Assembly: GCA_003868215.1 (NCBI GenBank)
Contig: QWDQ01000003.1
Location: 620,001 to 684,000 of the forward strand
Reading direction: 5' to 3'
DNA: 64,000 bases
Source of the DNA: Pseudophaeomoniella oleicola
Lineage: Eukaryota > Ascomycota > Eurotiomycetes > Phaeomoniellales > Phaeomoniellaceae
Shown: piece after piece, positions 21,501-33,541 of the stretch
Layout of the letters: each line of letters starts with the position of its first letter
Numbering within the stretch: the first letter of the stretch is position 1
Position numbers and translations under genes: made by a program
The notes under the pieces: model-generated
Told to the model about the DNA's origin: nothing
Databases searched by the model: none
What the model saw: the letters and a program-made list of their open reading frames with translations, nothing else

Positions 21501-22426
21501 TCGGGCACTCAACCACTATCTTTGCTCTCCGTCGACTGGAAGACTTGCAATCATCGAGGCCGTCCGCCTCATCTGAAGAGACTTTGTTTGGAGAGTCTCC
21601 AGCCCCTTTCAAGCCGTTGCTCATCTTCGCTATCTCCGACCCTATCCGTCCCTCATCACTTCCTGTCTTGAACGCGCTTCGAGAAAAGCACAACATCTCA
21701 GTTCATATGTGTACCGGCGACAACCACACAACAGCTCACGCAGTGGCCTCCCAGCTCGGTATCCCCGCTACAAATGTTCGTGCCAACTGCCTTCCGGCCG
21801 ACAAAGCAGCCTACATCCAAGAACTCCAAGGTGTCTCCTCCCACATGCAGCCTCTTACTGCCGGCACTCCAGAAAAGCTCGACCATCCCGCACCTGCAGC
21901 CACCAGGAATGACGGCACCAAAAACAGAAAGATCGTCGCCTTCGTCGGAGACGGCACCAACGATACCCCCGCTCTCTCCGCCTCCGACGTCTCCATCGCC
22001 CTTTCCTCCGGCTCCGACGTCGCCATCACCACCGCCTCCTTCATCCTCCTCTCCCCCTCTTCCCCTTCCTCATCCTCTTCTCCTTCCTCCCCAACCCCCA
22101 CCCCCACCCTCGACCTCCACACCATCCTCTCCCTAATCCTCCTCGCCAAAAGAGTCTTCACGCGCGTCAAGCTCAACTTCCTCTGGGCCGGCATCTACAA
22201 CATCCTGCTCGTCCCCGTCGCCGCCGGCGTTTTTTTCCGTCTCGGCGACCTTTCCGGGTCTGGAACCGGGTGGCGATTGGGTCCTGTGTGGGCGAGCGCG
22301 GCCATGGCGGCGAGCAGCGTGAGCGTGGTTTTGAGTAGTTTGAGTTTGAGGTGGGGGGAGGAGTGGAGGGAGGGGAAGAAGGGGAAGAGGAAGGAGATGG
22401 AGGGGAGGGAGGGAGTGACTGAATGA
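18527..22426 (+). CDS. Copper-transporting P1B-type ATPase (CrpA/Crp1-like copper exporter)
   Basis: Single-exon, 1299 aa. ATP-driven Cu(I) pump. Four heavy-metal-binding CxxC motifs precede the membrane part: C37-P-S-C40, M219-T-C-A-S-C224, M307-T-C-G-S-C312 and C392-H-H-C395, plus an extra CEAC near 135. The core has the TGES loop, the ion-site CPC (822-824) in TM6, the phosphorylation site D867-K-T-G-T, SNHPIAKA for the HP site, TGDNHTT, and GDGTNDTPAL in place of the usual GDGINDSPAL. The TM7 AGIYN and TM8 MAASS copper ligands are present. A Ser/Pro/Thr-rich insertion of about 30 residues sits between FILL and TM7. The long Cys-bearing N-terminus suggests the copper-resistance (CrpA/Crp1) branch rather than Golgi Ccc2, but this is inferred. 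Likely induced by copper. Confidence 0.9.
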   Translation: MANISPSASRSRPRSTRVPLRYHADLETVLLVQNIHCPSCVSYVQDILRPFDDVTKVDVNILSHEVRVQHTDSKAKVFASALIDAAFDVHHVSTYGRDGSLLEDFAPNLGLTQMHRSGKSWNLLMSRAQKRHIANCEACQKESKRSSKRPATALSAFAWKFRHGSRTRPKSHPGLDDIESQQGRREKAPQASEGDVSSGPDDRPPSEQTFEAHLSIEGMTCASCSGKITEELESLDFVTSVSINLISNSGTVQYRGSHADANKLVDAIEDIGYEASVIEVRGRRSDAAPSQEDKNSIFTVTLSIEGMTCGSCVATITRGLEELPFARSVNIDLLGNSGKIEFEGESNADKILETIDDLGYDADIIFRISVNATEEQVTEERVITLVVEGTYCHHCPKKIEAALNAAIGKGKVLQAPSLSEPHVTVKYTPSPPLYTMRTFMDAIKEADEAFRVEVYHTPSLEERSRKMQKREQWRIMARLVFAGIVAIPTFIIGIVYMSLVPRTNSGRMWLEQPVWSGAASRTEWALFIMTTPVMFFGADYFHTRTFKEIRALWRPSSKVPILRRFYRFGSMNLLISSGTAVAYFASIAVLGLDAKAERSSTAHSNNTYFDSVTFLTFFILIGKFLEAYSKAKTGDAISALSNLRPTEADLVTSVSGEGSTKITKIGVDMLEVGDVVSIPHGTSPPSDGAILSTGEYRFDESSLTGESAPVKKTAGDKVFTGSVNVGSPVQISVTEIGGDSMLDQIVSVVREGQTKRAPIERVADLLTGYFVPIITLLAITSFIIWVALGESGTLPRRYLNHDRGGWVFWSLEFAIAVFVVACPCGIGLAAPTALFVGGGLAAKRGILVQGGGEAFQEASNINIIVFDKTGTLTEGGSLKVTEHEVLEQNDQVDIDLAFKMAQVMEESSNHPIAKAVVDFCKGQQGTSADLVSSEISEVSGQGMSAKFTVKINDERQTYEAAIGNQRLLSSLPNFDTTKDVYLKPILSKYQSLGHSTTIFALRRLEDLQSSRPSASSEETLFGESPAPFKPLLIFAISDPIRPSSLPVLNALREKHNISVHMCTGDNHTTAHAVASQLGIPATNVRANCLPADKAAYIQELQGVSSHMQPLTAGTPEKLDHPAPAATRNDGTKNRKIVAFVGDGTNDTPALSASDVSIALSSGSDVAITTASFILLSPSSPSSSSSPSSPTPTPTLDLHTILSLILLAKRVFTRVKLNFLWAGIYNILLVPVAAGVFFRLGDLSGSGTGWRLGPVWASAAMAASSVSVVLSSLSLRWGEEWREGKKGKRKEMEGREGVTE

Positions 22427-23171
22427 ATGAATGATGGAGTCTTGTATTTTTTTTTTTTCTTTTCTTTTTCGGAATCTACGCCAGGCAGCGAGCGCCTTTT
22501 TTGAGGTAGGACTCCGTTAGATATTATGTTATTTGACCTTACATACATAGGTACCTAGATAGCATAGGTATTACATCTACGAGGATGAAGGATAAGATCC
22601 ATGATGATACCAATACCCTTACCATAATCTCAGCATTGAACCCTCCAAACGCTTATGCTAATTCTAAAAGTGTGAGGAAGAATTTAGAATATGTTTTTTG
22701 ATTTCAATAAATATTATTTCCTTTCCTTTCCTTTTATTTTCTTTCTTTAGTATCTATCTAGCTAGTCATCTAAAAAAAAGATTGGTATCTTTTGATTTAT
22801 ATATCTCGAAAGAGAAAAGAGACGAGTAAAAAAGTTGTGAATCGCTTGGATTTAATTTTGGCGGAATGTTTGAGGGGGACTCGCTTGAACGCTTGAAGAA
22901 AAAAATAATAGAGATTTGATCATGATGATGATGAGAGAGATGGTAAACATGGAGAGGATGTGGTTGGTGGGTCAGGTGGAGGTGGGGCTGAATGCTGGTG
23001 TTGATGTTGGAGACGGATGAGAGATGGGATCTGATCTAGTCGTAGTAAATTGTTGTTTGGGATCAGGAGGGTGGATGGAGGAGAGAGGACGACGACTGTT
23101 TTGAGAATGAGATTGTAGTTGTTGTCGTTGTCAATGACACGGAGGAGAGCGGTCGCTCGGGCTTGGCTTTC
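22427..23171. other. Intergenic region, convergent
   Basis: Between convergent genes. T-rich stretch and TTTCC-type repeats (about 22719-22750); two AGGTACCT/AGGTA-type elements near 22549. Nothing coding. Confidence 0.5.
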
Positions 23172-24352
23172 TCATGCCGTCAAAGATCGTGTCCTGACTG
23201 CTCCCCATTGCTTGATATGTTGACTCGTTCCCATCCCGAACGGTAAATGTGTACGGCTTCCTGATCTCTCTGTCGTCGTTGTCATTGTTGTCGCTGTCGA
23301 TGTCCTCGCCCTACCCTGCATTTCAGGCCGGATTCCATCTTTTCTCCTCAGTGCGGTGTCCATGATGATGGTTCTCCAGCATGCCTCGACGATCTTGTTC
23401 ATCCATTCTTGCTCTTCTCGGTGCAATTTAATTTGTCGCTTCGCAAGTTTGAGGTGCTTGATTTTATTGTTTGCATGTGACCCTTTCCTTGACTGTGATA
23501 GAGAATGGGATTGCTGACATATCGTTGACTCGCGTCTCGAACAAGCTTTCGATGACGTGTTGCTTGGAGAGTGTGAGTGAGGATTACAGACTTCGCAGCA
23601 TTGGAATAATAAGTCTTTGATGCCTTCTTCTAGGTCGAGAGCGCGGGTTTCGATGTCTTCGTAAAAGTGCATGCCCCAGAAAGAATCTTCCTCGATCGCG
23701 GAGCGGAGAGACGAGAGAAAGAATGAAAAGGTAGGGAGTAGTGTCGAAGATTGTAGGGTCGAGTCTGTGGTCGAGGTTTCGGACGGAGTGTGGTCTCGCA
23801 GAAGATCTTGAAGGGATTCGGACAGTCTGCAGCCAGCGATGATGATTCGAATGAATGGCTCAGCATGCATGACTTTCAAGACGACACATGCTGGACAGCC
23901 AGATGTGATACACCAATCCCATTCTTCTTTCATGAAACATTGGATCCAGGCAAATGCGCCACGTGCTGGGCCCCGAAATGCCAGTTCCAGGTCCACAGCA
24001 GGATAGTTCCGTGGATGCGACTCGGCGAGGGCGGCGCGAGCATAATAGGCAGCCTGTTGACGGATTTGAAGCAGTGGGAGGAGAATCGAGTGGACTATGG
24101 AGCGGTGAGTGAGGAAGGCTGATTGAGCTGAGGAGGGCAGATCTTCGTGTGTTGAGCAGAAACTGGAAGATATTAGTATATGAGCTCTCGTCACGACATG
24201 GCTCTTCGATTTGGAATAAGAAATATCTCGAATTTCAGAGAAACGTACCAATTAGACGGATCGTTGGAAAGATAGTGACGCACTATCCGATATCCTTCGT
24301 TATGTTCGATGTTGTGTATGTCTTCCTCAGCGACGGAGAACGGAGACTCCAT
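23172..24352 (-). CDS. Uncharacterised fungal protein, 364 aa
   Basis: I do not recognise the family. Two exons, 24352-24249 and 24162-23172, split by an 84-nt intron with a GTACGT donor and CTTCCAG acceptor. Splicing gives an N-terminus MESPFSVAEEDIHNIEHN then EGYRIVRHYLS and joins in frame to CSTHEDLPSSAQSAFLTHRS. The middle (about 45-150) is rich in hydrophobic and aromatic residues with the patterns HSILLPLLQIRQQAAYYARA and FAWIQCFMKEEWDWC, suggesting a folded helical domain. Residues 230-320 contain a Ser-rich segment and a basic coiled-coil-like stretch (KIKHLKLAKRQIKLHREEQ). The C-terminal 40 residues are Thr/Arg-rich and low in complexity. No signal peptide or membrane span. Function unknown. 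Confidence 0.65.
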
Positions 24353-25213
24353 TTCGAAGTGGCAGACTTATATGATATACAATGCAGGATATACTTCAAA
24401 CGCCGTCAAGAGAATCTGGGGTAGAATCCAGGAGGTTGAAGAAGTGATGTAGAATTTATCGATAGCGTTCCTCAAAAGTCCTAGTCAATGGATCGATCGT
24501 TCATGGAAAGCAGCGCAAGAGCCATTCTATTGATAGTAATTCAGTGCGGCTGATGATATCAGGTAATCGATAAGCTGATTGTAGGACGTTTGTTGATTGA
24601 GGGTGTTAATGGAGCAGAAGTCAGGTATATATGGAGAAGATACTGTAACCGCAATGCTGAGATTGAAACGACATCACTTCAGACCAGGAAGCAGAAAGTA
24701 GAGAGTGGGAGGTTCGAGGAGGGGGATTAAACGACGAAGATGAATAGATAGATCCTAGGGGAATTGACCCGATTTGGGCATCGTGAAGATCCATCACATC
24801 CAAACCTAAACTCGATCGGATGGAGTCTCATCTCGGCCGGACACACACCGACTGATTTCAGTTTCATTGTTCCTTCGGCGGCATTTCCTGTGATACTTCG
24901 GCACATTCTCTCTACATGTGACTGATTGTGGCTGTCGATCCACTTGGTGTTCAGCGTTTCTCCATGATTTTGGATTTATTGATTTGGCTGATATGGTATC
25001 ATATCCGGTTGCATTCATTCGTAGACTGAGCAGTCAATCAGGTGTAGCATACAGAGATGCTAATCACTAAATCCCATCAGCAAAGTCTGGTTGATGAACT
25101 GTAGTAGTGCCATTAATCTCGTGGCAGGCCAGCATTGTTATGGCTCAGTCAGCCACATCTCTCAGTGTTCTCTCTCCACGAGGAACCTAGACATAGCGAG
25201 ATGCACACCTGTG

Positions 25214-25223
25214 TACCTAGGTA
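25214..25223. repeat. Recurrent palindrome TACCTAGGTA
   Basis: Exact copy. Confidence 0.8.
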
Positions 25224-25767
25224 TGTATCTAGTACATAACCGAGAAGCGAAATGTGACTGGTTTCGGATGATGGCGATGCTCACAGAAAGTATTGTGACC
25301 ATCTACAGCAGATAGACAAGTGCATGCAACAGTGTTGATGGAAACGAGTCCAGACAGTCATGCGACGATGCCCGATATCCTGTACAAGGACGCATGTAGC
25401 TAGCTGATAACCATCATGTGTGATGCGCTGATCAATTCCGGGGCGTTTAGCCATTCAGTCCCTCTCGTAAGGTTGTAGGTGGGAAATGCGACATGCATTT
25501 AATCAATCATGGCATCTGATGTTTTTTCCTGGTCGTTCATCTGCTCACTCCACAACGAAGAGAATTGTCACGATATCTAATTATCTTACTGTTCGTATTT
25601 CATGTGTGCCAAATAACAATGTCTTACTACCGTTCTGGTAATTACCTAGGTCGTGTTTTGGGGCAGTGGGATGACGCCTCCGAGACAACAAAAGACCCCA
25701 GAGCCACACTTAAGGCAATCCTTAAAAAAGATTCTTAGGGGCGTGACTTTCAGGCGGACTGGGTAGG

Positions 25768-25777
25768 TACCTAGGTA
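25768..25777. repeat. Recurrent palindrome TACCTAGGTA
   Basis: Exact copy; the 8-bp core ACCTAGGT also occurs at 25644-25651. Confidence 0.8.
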
Positions 25778-25834
25778 ATTTGCGAACCCCAGAATAGGTA
25801 AACTGTCTCACCGCCTAAAGCCTTTCCGTATGCA

Positions 25835-25846
25835 TACTACGTAGTA
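25835..25846. repeat. Recurrent palindrome TACTACGTAGTA
   Basis: Exact copy, 58 bp from a TACCTAGGTA copy. Confidence 0.8.
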
Positions 25847-25923
25847 ATACATGGGATCATTTACGTAGAACCGGCGGTAACTTAGACCCAACGAAATACC
25901 CAAGGTCTAGACTTTTCAGCCCC

Positions 25924-25945
25924 AGAACAGAACAGAACAGAACAG
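25924..25945. repeat. Tandem pentamer (AGAAC)n
   Basis: Four consecutive AGAAC units. Confidence 0.85.
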
Positions 25946-26066
25946 CCGCAAATGACTTAGGGCCGTCACCTAGAAGAAAAGGAAGCCCAAGTCGCCCTCC
26001 TCATTCCTCTCTCCTTTTCTTTGCCTATACAGTAATTACAGCAAAGTACTGTAGTAGGTAGATAGA

Positions 26067-26076
26067 TACCTAGGTA
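26067..26076. repeat. Recurrent palindrome TACCTAGGTA
   Basis: Exact copy. Confidence 0.8.
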
Positions 26077-26633
26077 CTTTTTTCCAATGTTTGAGCCTCC
26101 TTTACATATCTGAAGGAATTTCTTCTCTCCGGAAATGAACATGCGCAACTCTCCAGAGTTCCCCGAATCCTCCACTGCAAAGAGTGAGACCATCCAGTAA
26201 CATGCTTCACACCGACTACTATGCAATCTAGGGAACCATTGTCGGAAGACCGCTTTCGTTTGCTTACATCCAGAGCTCAGCCTGATACCTTCACTGGCAC
26301 AAATATACTCGTAATGACATGGCCAAAGCGTGACGATGATTGCAGTAGACAGCGTATAGATTTTGTAGTACCGCATTTGTGAAGGACATGAACTCTATCA
26401 CTACACCGATGCCATGGTTCTGGTACTCTCTGATGTGAGCATTATTTTATCATCGAGCCCGAATGAGAAAAGGGTAGGGCAATTGAGGGGGAGAGGAAGT
26501 TTCCAAGATCTTGTTGCTAGTCCCGGATTTGGACATGGTCAGTCTAGTAGATCTGGGAGTATCGAAAGGTGAGAAATCAGACTGCCCGCTCGCGGTACTA
26601 TCAAGACAATGGACCGATCACGACGATGTTGGA

Positions 26634-28223
26634 CTACAGCTCTCCTTCTTCACTTCCATTCCCTTCATCTTCCACAGCATTATCGGCCGCTTTTGGCCGG
26701 TCCTGGTGACCGTTCCCCGATTGGTCACGATCATTGTTGTTGGGACCTTGTTGATCACGGTCATAGCTCCCTCTTCTGCTATCATTGCTACCTCGTCGGC
26801 CTTCATCATAGCTGGCTCGACGAGCACCGCCGTTGTATTGACTGCTGCTCCAGCTTGTCCGTCTCTCTCTTTCCAGAGTCGAACGTCGTTCTCTCCCCGC
26901 TTCGCCGAGATAGGTGTCCACATCTGATCTCTTTCGTGAGGTCGAACCTGACCCACGCCTGGTTGCTGGATGTTGCCTCGACTGACTCTGCGAACCACGT
27001 CGTGATAAGGACGGTCGCTCCGACTGCGATCCCGCATGAGCATTGATAATGGCATCGATACGTGACTGAACATCATCGGACGTCTCTCCCGGCGGCGGAG
27101 CCGGCGCCGGTGGTGGTATTCCATTGTCAATTTCTCCTTCCGATGTCTCGCTCTGCCTTCGTCGTTTCGGCGATCGTTCGTGGCTCGCATCCCCATTTTG
27201 AGCGCTACCATTCCTCGTTTCTTCTTCTCCTTGATCTTCGCGGTCCCTTTTCACTCCCTGACTATCGCTCCCTGCACTTGGCGCGGGAGAAAATATACTG
27301 TGAATGTCTGTTGTGCTTTTGATTCTAGTTTTGGCAGCATCTTCATCCCCGTCTTCAGGTGTACTGACATAGATGCCTTTTTCCCCTTGTCTGGGGAGCG
27401 GGCTCTTTTCATAGACCTCGGCCATCTTGTTGCATGCTTTGCGAACGTCCTTTAGATCTATCACCAGGTGCTGCCACCATGGCCTTCCATATTCGTCGTC
27501 CGGAAATGCAACGCCCGTATGCTTTGCAGCGGCGTACATTGCGCTTGCAGCTATCGTCCTCGCCGGAAAGAGCAGACATAGAACGGTAAGATTCGAGTCA
27601 TTCACAAAGGCCCACGCAGCATTCCGTAAAACCTTGTTGTCTTGTACGTTGTAATAACAGAGGAAGTCGAAAAGGAACCGGTACGGCTGTTCCAGCTGCA
27701 GATCAAAACATAAAGCCTCCAATAATACATCTTCGTTATACAGGATCGTGTCCCGCCACTTCCAGTATTCTTTGCTCTGCTCGTCCACGTGCAGACTCGG
27801 CTGCTTCTGTGCAACCCGACAGCATGCTATTACCAGCTCTTTCATTTTTCTGCTACTCTCCTCAACCTTTGTCGCGAGAAAAATTGATGTCGCAGCTACA
27901 GCATAATGATGCATCCCGACCCGGTTGGCAACGGTTACCATGGAATAGCGCATAAAAAAACGATGTAGATAGACCGCGGCGGTCGCAAGGGTCAGTTGCG
28001 GTAATTTGAGCATGATCCCAACTTGAGTAATAAAATTGACACCTTTGGCGCGGTTTTCATGCTCTGCTGTGATAGAAAGACCGTCCAGCACACTCGGAGC
28101 TCGCTGCAGCTCTTCCGGTGTGAAAAGCCATTGCGCTTGGGTCTTTCGCAAGTTGGTATTGGATGGAAAGGGAGGAGTAGGAGGAGCGCGTCTGGAGAGA
28201 TGAGCTGAGTTGGACGACGGCAT
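26634..28223 (-). CDS. Cyclin T/K-type CDK9-partner cyclin (Pch1-like)
   Basis: Intronless, 529 aa. Two cyclin boxes: the first around residues 55-160 (TLATAAVYLHRFFMRYSM, then AATSIFLATKVEESSRKMKE), the second around 170-265 (ALCFDLQLEQPYRFLFDF, then IAASAMYAAAKHTG). This pattern is that of fission-yeast Pch1 and its filamentous homologues, regulatory subunits of the CDK9/P-TEFb kinase that phosphorylates the RNA polymerase II C-terminal domain and Spt5. The C-terminal 230 residues are disordered, with KRDRED, SPKRRRQSE and many RRGS/RERR dipeptides, resembling an SR-like tail. The start at 28223 yields the expected basic PPTPPF N-tail; no better ATG lies upstream in frame. Nuclear. Confidence is high for the cyclin class, moderate for the subfamily. 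Confidence 0.88.
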   Translation of the reverse strand: MPSSNSAHLSRRAPPTPPFPSNTNLRKTQAQWLFTPEELQRAPSVLDGLSITAEHENRAKGVNFITQVGIMLKLPQLTLATAAVYLHRFFMRYSMVTVANRVGMHHYAVAATSIFLATKVEESSRKMKELVIACCRVAQKQPSLHVDEQSKEYWKWRDTILYNEDVLLEALCFDLQLEQPYRFLFDFLCYYNVQDNKVLRNAAWAFVNDSNLTVLCLLFPARTIAASAMYAAAKHTGVAFPDDEYGRPWWQHLVIDLKDVRKACNKMAEVYEKSPLPRQGEKGIYVSTPEDGDEDAAKTRIKSTTDIHSIFSPAPSAGSDSQGVKRDREDQGEEETRNGSAQNGDASHERSPKRRRQSETSEGEIDNGIPPPAPAPPPGETSDDVQSRIDAIINAHAGSQSERPSLSRRGSQSQSRQHPATRRGSGSTSRKRSDVDTYLGEAGRERRSTLERERRTSWSSSQYNGGARRASYDEGRRGSNDSRRGSYDRDQQGPNNNDRDQSGNGHQDRPKAADNAVEDEGNGSEEGEL

Positions 28224-29259
28224 ATTCAGGCGCTCTCTTCAAGGAACTTAGGAGGTATGCATCGTTTCTGCTATCATAAGTACCAGCGTAGTTGTCCTTT
28301 TCCCAAGAATCGTTCCATATGCGTCAAGATCGGATCGCCGTCGGATCGAGTTCGATAAGGAAAGCGCTTCAAACAGACTCAACGAAAATACAAGAACCAA
28401 TGGTTTGAGAAGCACAAGCAAGTGAAATCAGCGACGACGTTGTGGTGAAGCGAAACAAGCAGTCGCGCCGTTGTGCTATTTTTCTTTGAATGATGTAGTT
28501 TGATGCGCCTGCACACGATATTACACGTATGAATAGCCGCGGCCAGAGTCCCAATTTCTTAATCAGTGGTCTTTGATAAGATTAGCCAATGAACGAGCAA
28601 TTGGCACCCCGGAAGCCCTTGTTATTGGTAGAGACACAGTATTTACCTTAATGGGAGATGACGGGGTCACTGTGAGAATCAAAGAAAAGATGTTTGGGAC
28701 TATTACGATAGACAACGTCACTTGGTGCCTTGCATATCTTCTGTCTTGACCTCATCTTGACTTCCTCATCTCTTAAGTAATTTCTCTTAACTTACAATCC
28801 ACATCAAATGCGCTTTTCTGACCTGGAAGAACATTGACGATGTTTATGCTGAGCTTATGCAATCATGAAACCAACAAGTCTACCAATCAATAGTTCGTAC
28901 AGGGGTCTCACATTAGTATTGCCGGGTGATCAGCAGCCATTGCATCAACCGTTACGCGCTTTTCTGCAAAGGAAAAAAAAGGAGAACCGGAAGTGCAGTC
29001 TCCCCGGAATCAATTCCAAACATCCTGTTTGTTGTACAGTCAAGTCTCCTCTGCTTGTTTCTCCGTGTCTTTCGTTCCTGCCAAGTTCATTTCTTGTGCC
29101 TCTTGTATCACCTCTTGGCTGGTACTGTCCTCTCGTTTGGAACAACAACCATTTTTCTCGTTCTAGCCGTTCATCGTAGTGATTATTGCGTTCGAGAGCA
29201 ATTACGGAGTACACAATAGAGCTACCCCAGCTATCTTTCCGATCCGTTCCATCTTCACC
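28224..29259. other. Divergent intergenic region (cyclin / glucoamylase)
   Basis: 1 kb. CCAAT and ATTGG boxes lie close together near 28582-28604, possible HAP-complex sites. A C/T-rich tract precedes the glucoamylase start. No AmyR-type CGGN8(C/A)GG pair was identified by eye. No gene supported. Confidence 0.4.
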
Positions 29260-31018
<1,759 letters not shown>

Positions 31019-31356
31019 GAACAGACAGGTATGAGGAAGGACTGATTCTGTAGTGAATAGACAGTGAATGGACTCCCTGATCGTTTACAGCGTGATACTG
31101 AATACTCTCATGCTTGCTTGGTATTGCTTGTGATGCACGTGATATCATGCCCACATTCTCATTAGTGGTCGAGCTATGTGTGATCAAGAAGTGCAAACCA
31201 TACTCACTCTTTTCTCTCTCGCTCTGTGTACATGCGTGGCTTTACATATCCTTTTAAAGACAACAACCAACTCCTTCAATCCACATCACCCAAATTCTTT
31301 TCCCTTTCTCCATTTTCTCCTCCCTTTTTCTTATTCCCTTTACCCCTCTCCAAAAA
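31019..31356. other. Convergent intergenic region
   Basis: 338 bp between the convergent ends of the glucoamylase and CoA-transferase genes; pyrimidine-rich. Nothing else seen. Confidence 0.5.
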
Positions 31357-33161
31357 TCAAGCAACAACACCCCGTTCCCTCAACGTACGAACCTCGTTCT
31401 TCTTCAACCCGAGCACTTCGGTCAGGATCTCATCGGTATGCTGACCGAGAGTCGGCGGCGGGGAGCGGATGGACGATTCGGATGAGGAGAATTTTACCGG
31501 TGGGGATACGAGGGTTAGGGGCCCGCAGGTTGGGTGGGGGAGGGTGGTTGTCATGGAGCGGGCGAGGGCTGGGTGGGTGGGGGTTAGTGGGGAGGGGTGG
31601 GGAGGGGGAAAGGAGGGGAAGAGAGACGGACTGTGATCATGTTCGAGGGTAGATTTGATGTCGTTGACAGCGGCGTAGGGCATCCCCGATCCATCGAGGA
31701 TCTGGAGCCATTCGCTCGTCGTCTTGGTCGACGTGATGGATTCGATGGTCGCGCAGAGCGAGTCGCGGTTGCGGACGCGCAGCGCGTTCGTGACGAAGCG
31801 GGGGTCGGTCGAGAGGTCGGCGCGGTCGAGGCGGGAGCAGAGGATGGTGAAGAGGCGGTCGTTGGCGCCGCCGAGGAGGATGTCGCCGTCGAGGGTGCGG
31901 AAGCCTTGGTAGGGGACTATGGAGGCTGGGAAGGGAAGAGAGGGAGGGGTTAATGGCGATTGTGGTTGTGGAAGAGGTGTGGAGTGAGGTTGGGAATTGG
32001 GGGGGATGGAAAGAGGAAGGGTGATATAGGGGAGGGCAAAGGGTTGGCAGGGGTTGTGGCCTTACGATGTGCTGTGCCCCATCTTCCTTCGTCTCGTTCT
32101 CCGCTGATGAGGACGCTCGAGGCGAGATTGGCAAGTGTTGCCGTTTGGCAGTCACTCAAGCTGACGTCGAGCCATTGGCCCCTCCCGGTTTTCCCTCGAG
32201 CGATCAAAGCTGCCATGATACTGTTCACTGTATACAGTCCTGTCGTCAGGTCTGTGACTGCGACGCCTACCTTGACCGGGGGTCCGTCACGGGTGCCTGT
32301 GATGTGCATCAAGCCGAATTCCGCTTCCACCATGACGTCGAATCCAGGACGGTTCGAGTAAGGGCCTGTCTGGCCATAGCCGGTGATGGAGGCGTATATC
32401 AAGGAAGGATTGATGGACGAGAGAGATTCGTAGTCCATGGAATACTTCTTGAGGCTGCCAGGAAGATAGTTTTCGACGAGGATGTCACATGATTTGGCGA
32501 GGGAATGAAGGATCTCGACACCTGCTGGATCGGCGAACGAAAGCCCAACTGACTTTTTGTTACGGTTGACCTGCACCAATCGTCTTAATGATCATCGTAG
32601 TTGAAATATTGCATGCGGATTCGGAAAGGACAGAGAAGGGGTATGGGCGAAGAACCTTTCATACCGAAAGGAAATATGCACTCTCCCCAGGCCCTTTCAT
32701 TTCGGCGTCTGTATATCTGGCGAAAGGAGGTCCCCATGCTCTTGTGTCGTCACCTCTTACTGGATGTTCGATCTTGATCACCTCTGCCCTTGAAGAAGAA
32801 AAGTACACAAGTTAGAATCACAAAGATCAGGAGCGGATATAGATATAAATCAAACACACCTACCCCAGATCTCCTAGTATTTGGGTTGCATATGGCTAAT
32901 ACAAGTAAACAACAGCCTTAATATTGGCATTTTAACCAAAATTCAGGATATTTTCTGACTTACACCAGCCAACACCCTCGTCATATCCAGCACCCGCAGT
33001 CCCTTCAACGGAGGTTCACCGGTCGACGACGCAATAGAAGCGAAACCTCTCCTTCGCACACTGACCGACTGCGTTCTGTGCCATATATTCCCACTACTAT
33101 TGTCCCGGAAGGCCCGACGACAGACAGACCAAACAAACGATCCTCCGGTCTTAGGAGCCAT
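31357..33161 (-). CDS. Class III CoA-transferase (CaiB/BaiF family), probably mitochondrial
   Basis: Six exons on the minus strand: 33161-32964, 32895-32864, 32788-32665, 32570-32066, 31925-31632 and 31568-31357, totalling 454 aa. Transfers CoA between carboxylic acids; similar to the human SUGCT (succinate/hydroxymethylglutarate-CoA transferase) type rather than racemases, by overall look. The N-terminus (about 45 residues, Arg/Ser-rich, with [11 protein letters not shown]) is a mitochondrial targeting sequence. Family marks: [63 protein letters not shown], then [10 protein letters not shown] with the expected catalytic Asp258, [13 protein letters not shown], and [13 protein letters not shown] at the end. 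Splicing of the last intron gives HDHTLARSM, matching the family better than read-through. It is divergent from riboflavin synthase with 380 bp between starts. Confidence 0.9.
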
Positions 33162-33541
33162 ACTTGCTCAGAGGAATTATATCAGGAAGTGGCAAGAAGA
33201 ATGACACAGAGGAGTTCATCAGTATATCATCATGACCATGCTCAAGAGGGTGGCAATTTACAGTAAACATTGCGGGACTGATTCCAATTCCGAGGTAATC
33301 CGAAAAGGTTAAGGAAGAGAGCGCAAGAGGGGTCATTCGATCATGAATCTTACAACTTTTGGCCATGCTTCCCAGTGACTAATGAAAAGAAATTGACGGT
33401 TGCGAAGAGAGAGCAACTGATTTACTCGAAGACGTATCTGGAAAAGTGGTAATCACGATCACCCAAGTTTGCCACATCTAGATATCTTTGCAGGTATTGA
33501 GTATTTCCCTGCTCCGGGGGTGGGAACGATAGCTATTCAAT
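33162..33541. promoter_or_regulatory. Shared divergent upstream region, CoA-transferase / RIB5
   Basis: 380 bp between the two start codons; must hold both promoters. No clear TATA box or known operator was seen. Confidence 0.4.

Larger units (their letters stand above)
24353..26633. other. Long intergenic region with recurrent palindromes
   Basis: 2.3 kb with no supportable gene. Carries TACCTAGGTA at 25214, 25768 and 26067 (an 8-bp core also at 25644), TACTACGTAGTA at 25835 and a pentamer repeat (AGAAC) at 25924-25945. This is the densest cluster of palindromes outside 42.4-42.9 kb. Confidence 0.6.

Noticed and set aside
25966-26376. 136-codon minus-strand frame upstream of the cyclin gene region
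   Set aside because: Unlike any known protein, spans a recurrent palindrome and a repeat-rich stretch, so it is likely chance.
26634-27211. Overlapping frames in the Arg/Ser-rich cyclin tail
   Set aside because: They are other-frame shadows of the cyclin's low-complexity C-terminus.
28865-29219. Hydrophobic frames just before the glucoamylase, possible signal-peptide exon
   Set aside because: No donor joins them in phase to the conserved GH15 exon; the short exon at 29260 gives a cleaner fit.
31597-32155. Long frames in other phases opposite and across the CoA-transferase exons
   Set aside because: GC-rich coding sequence leaves the complementary phases open; splice sites and family motifs support only the minus-strand model.
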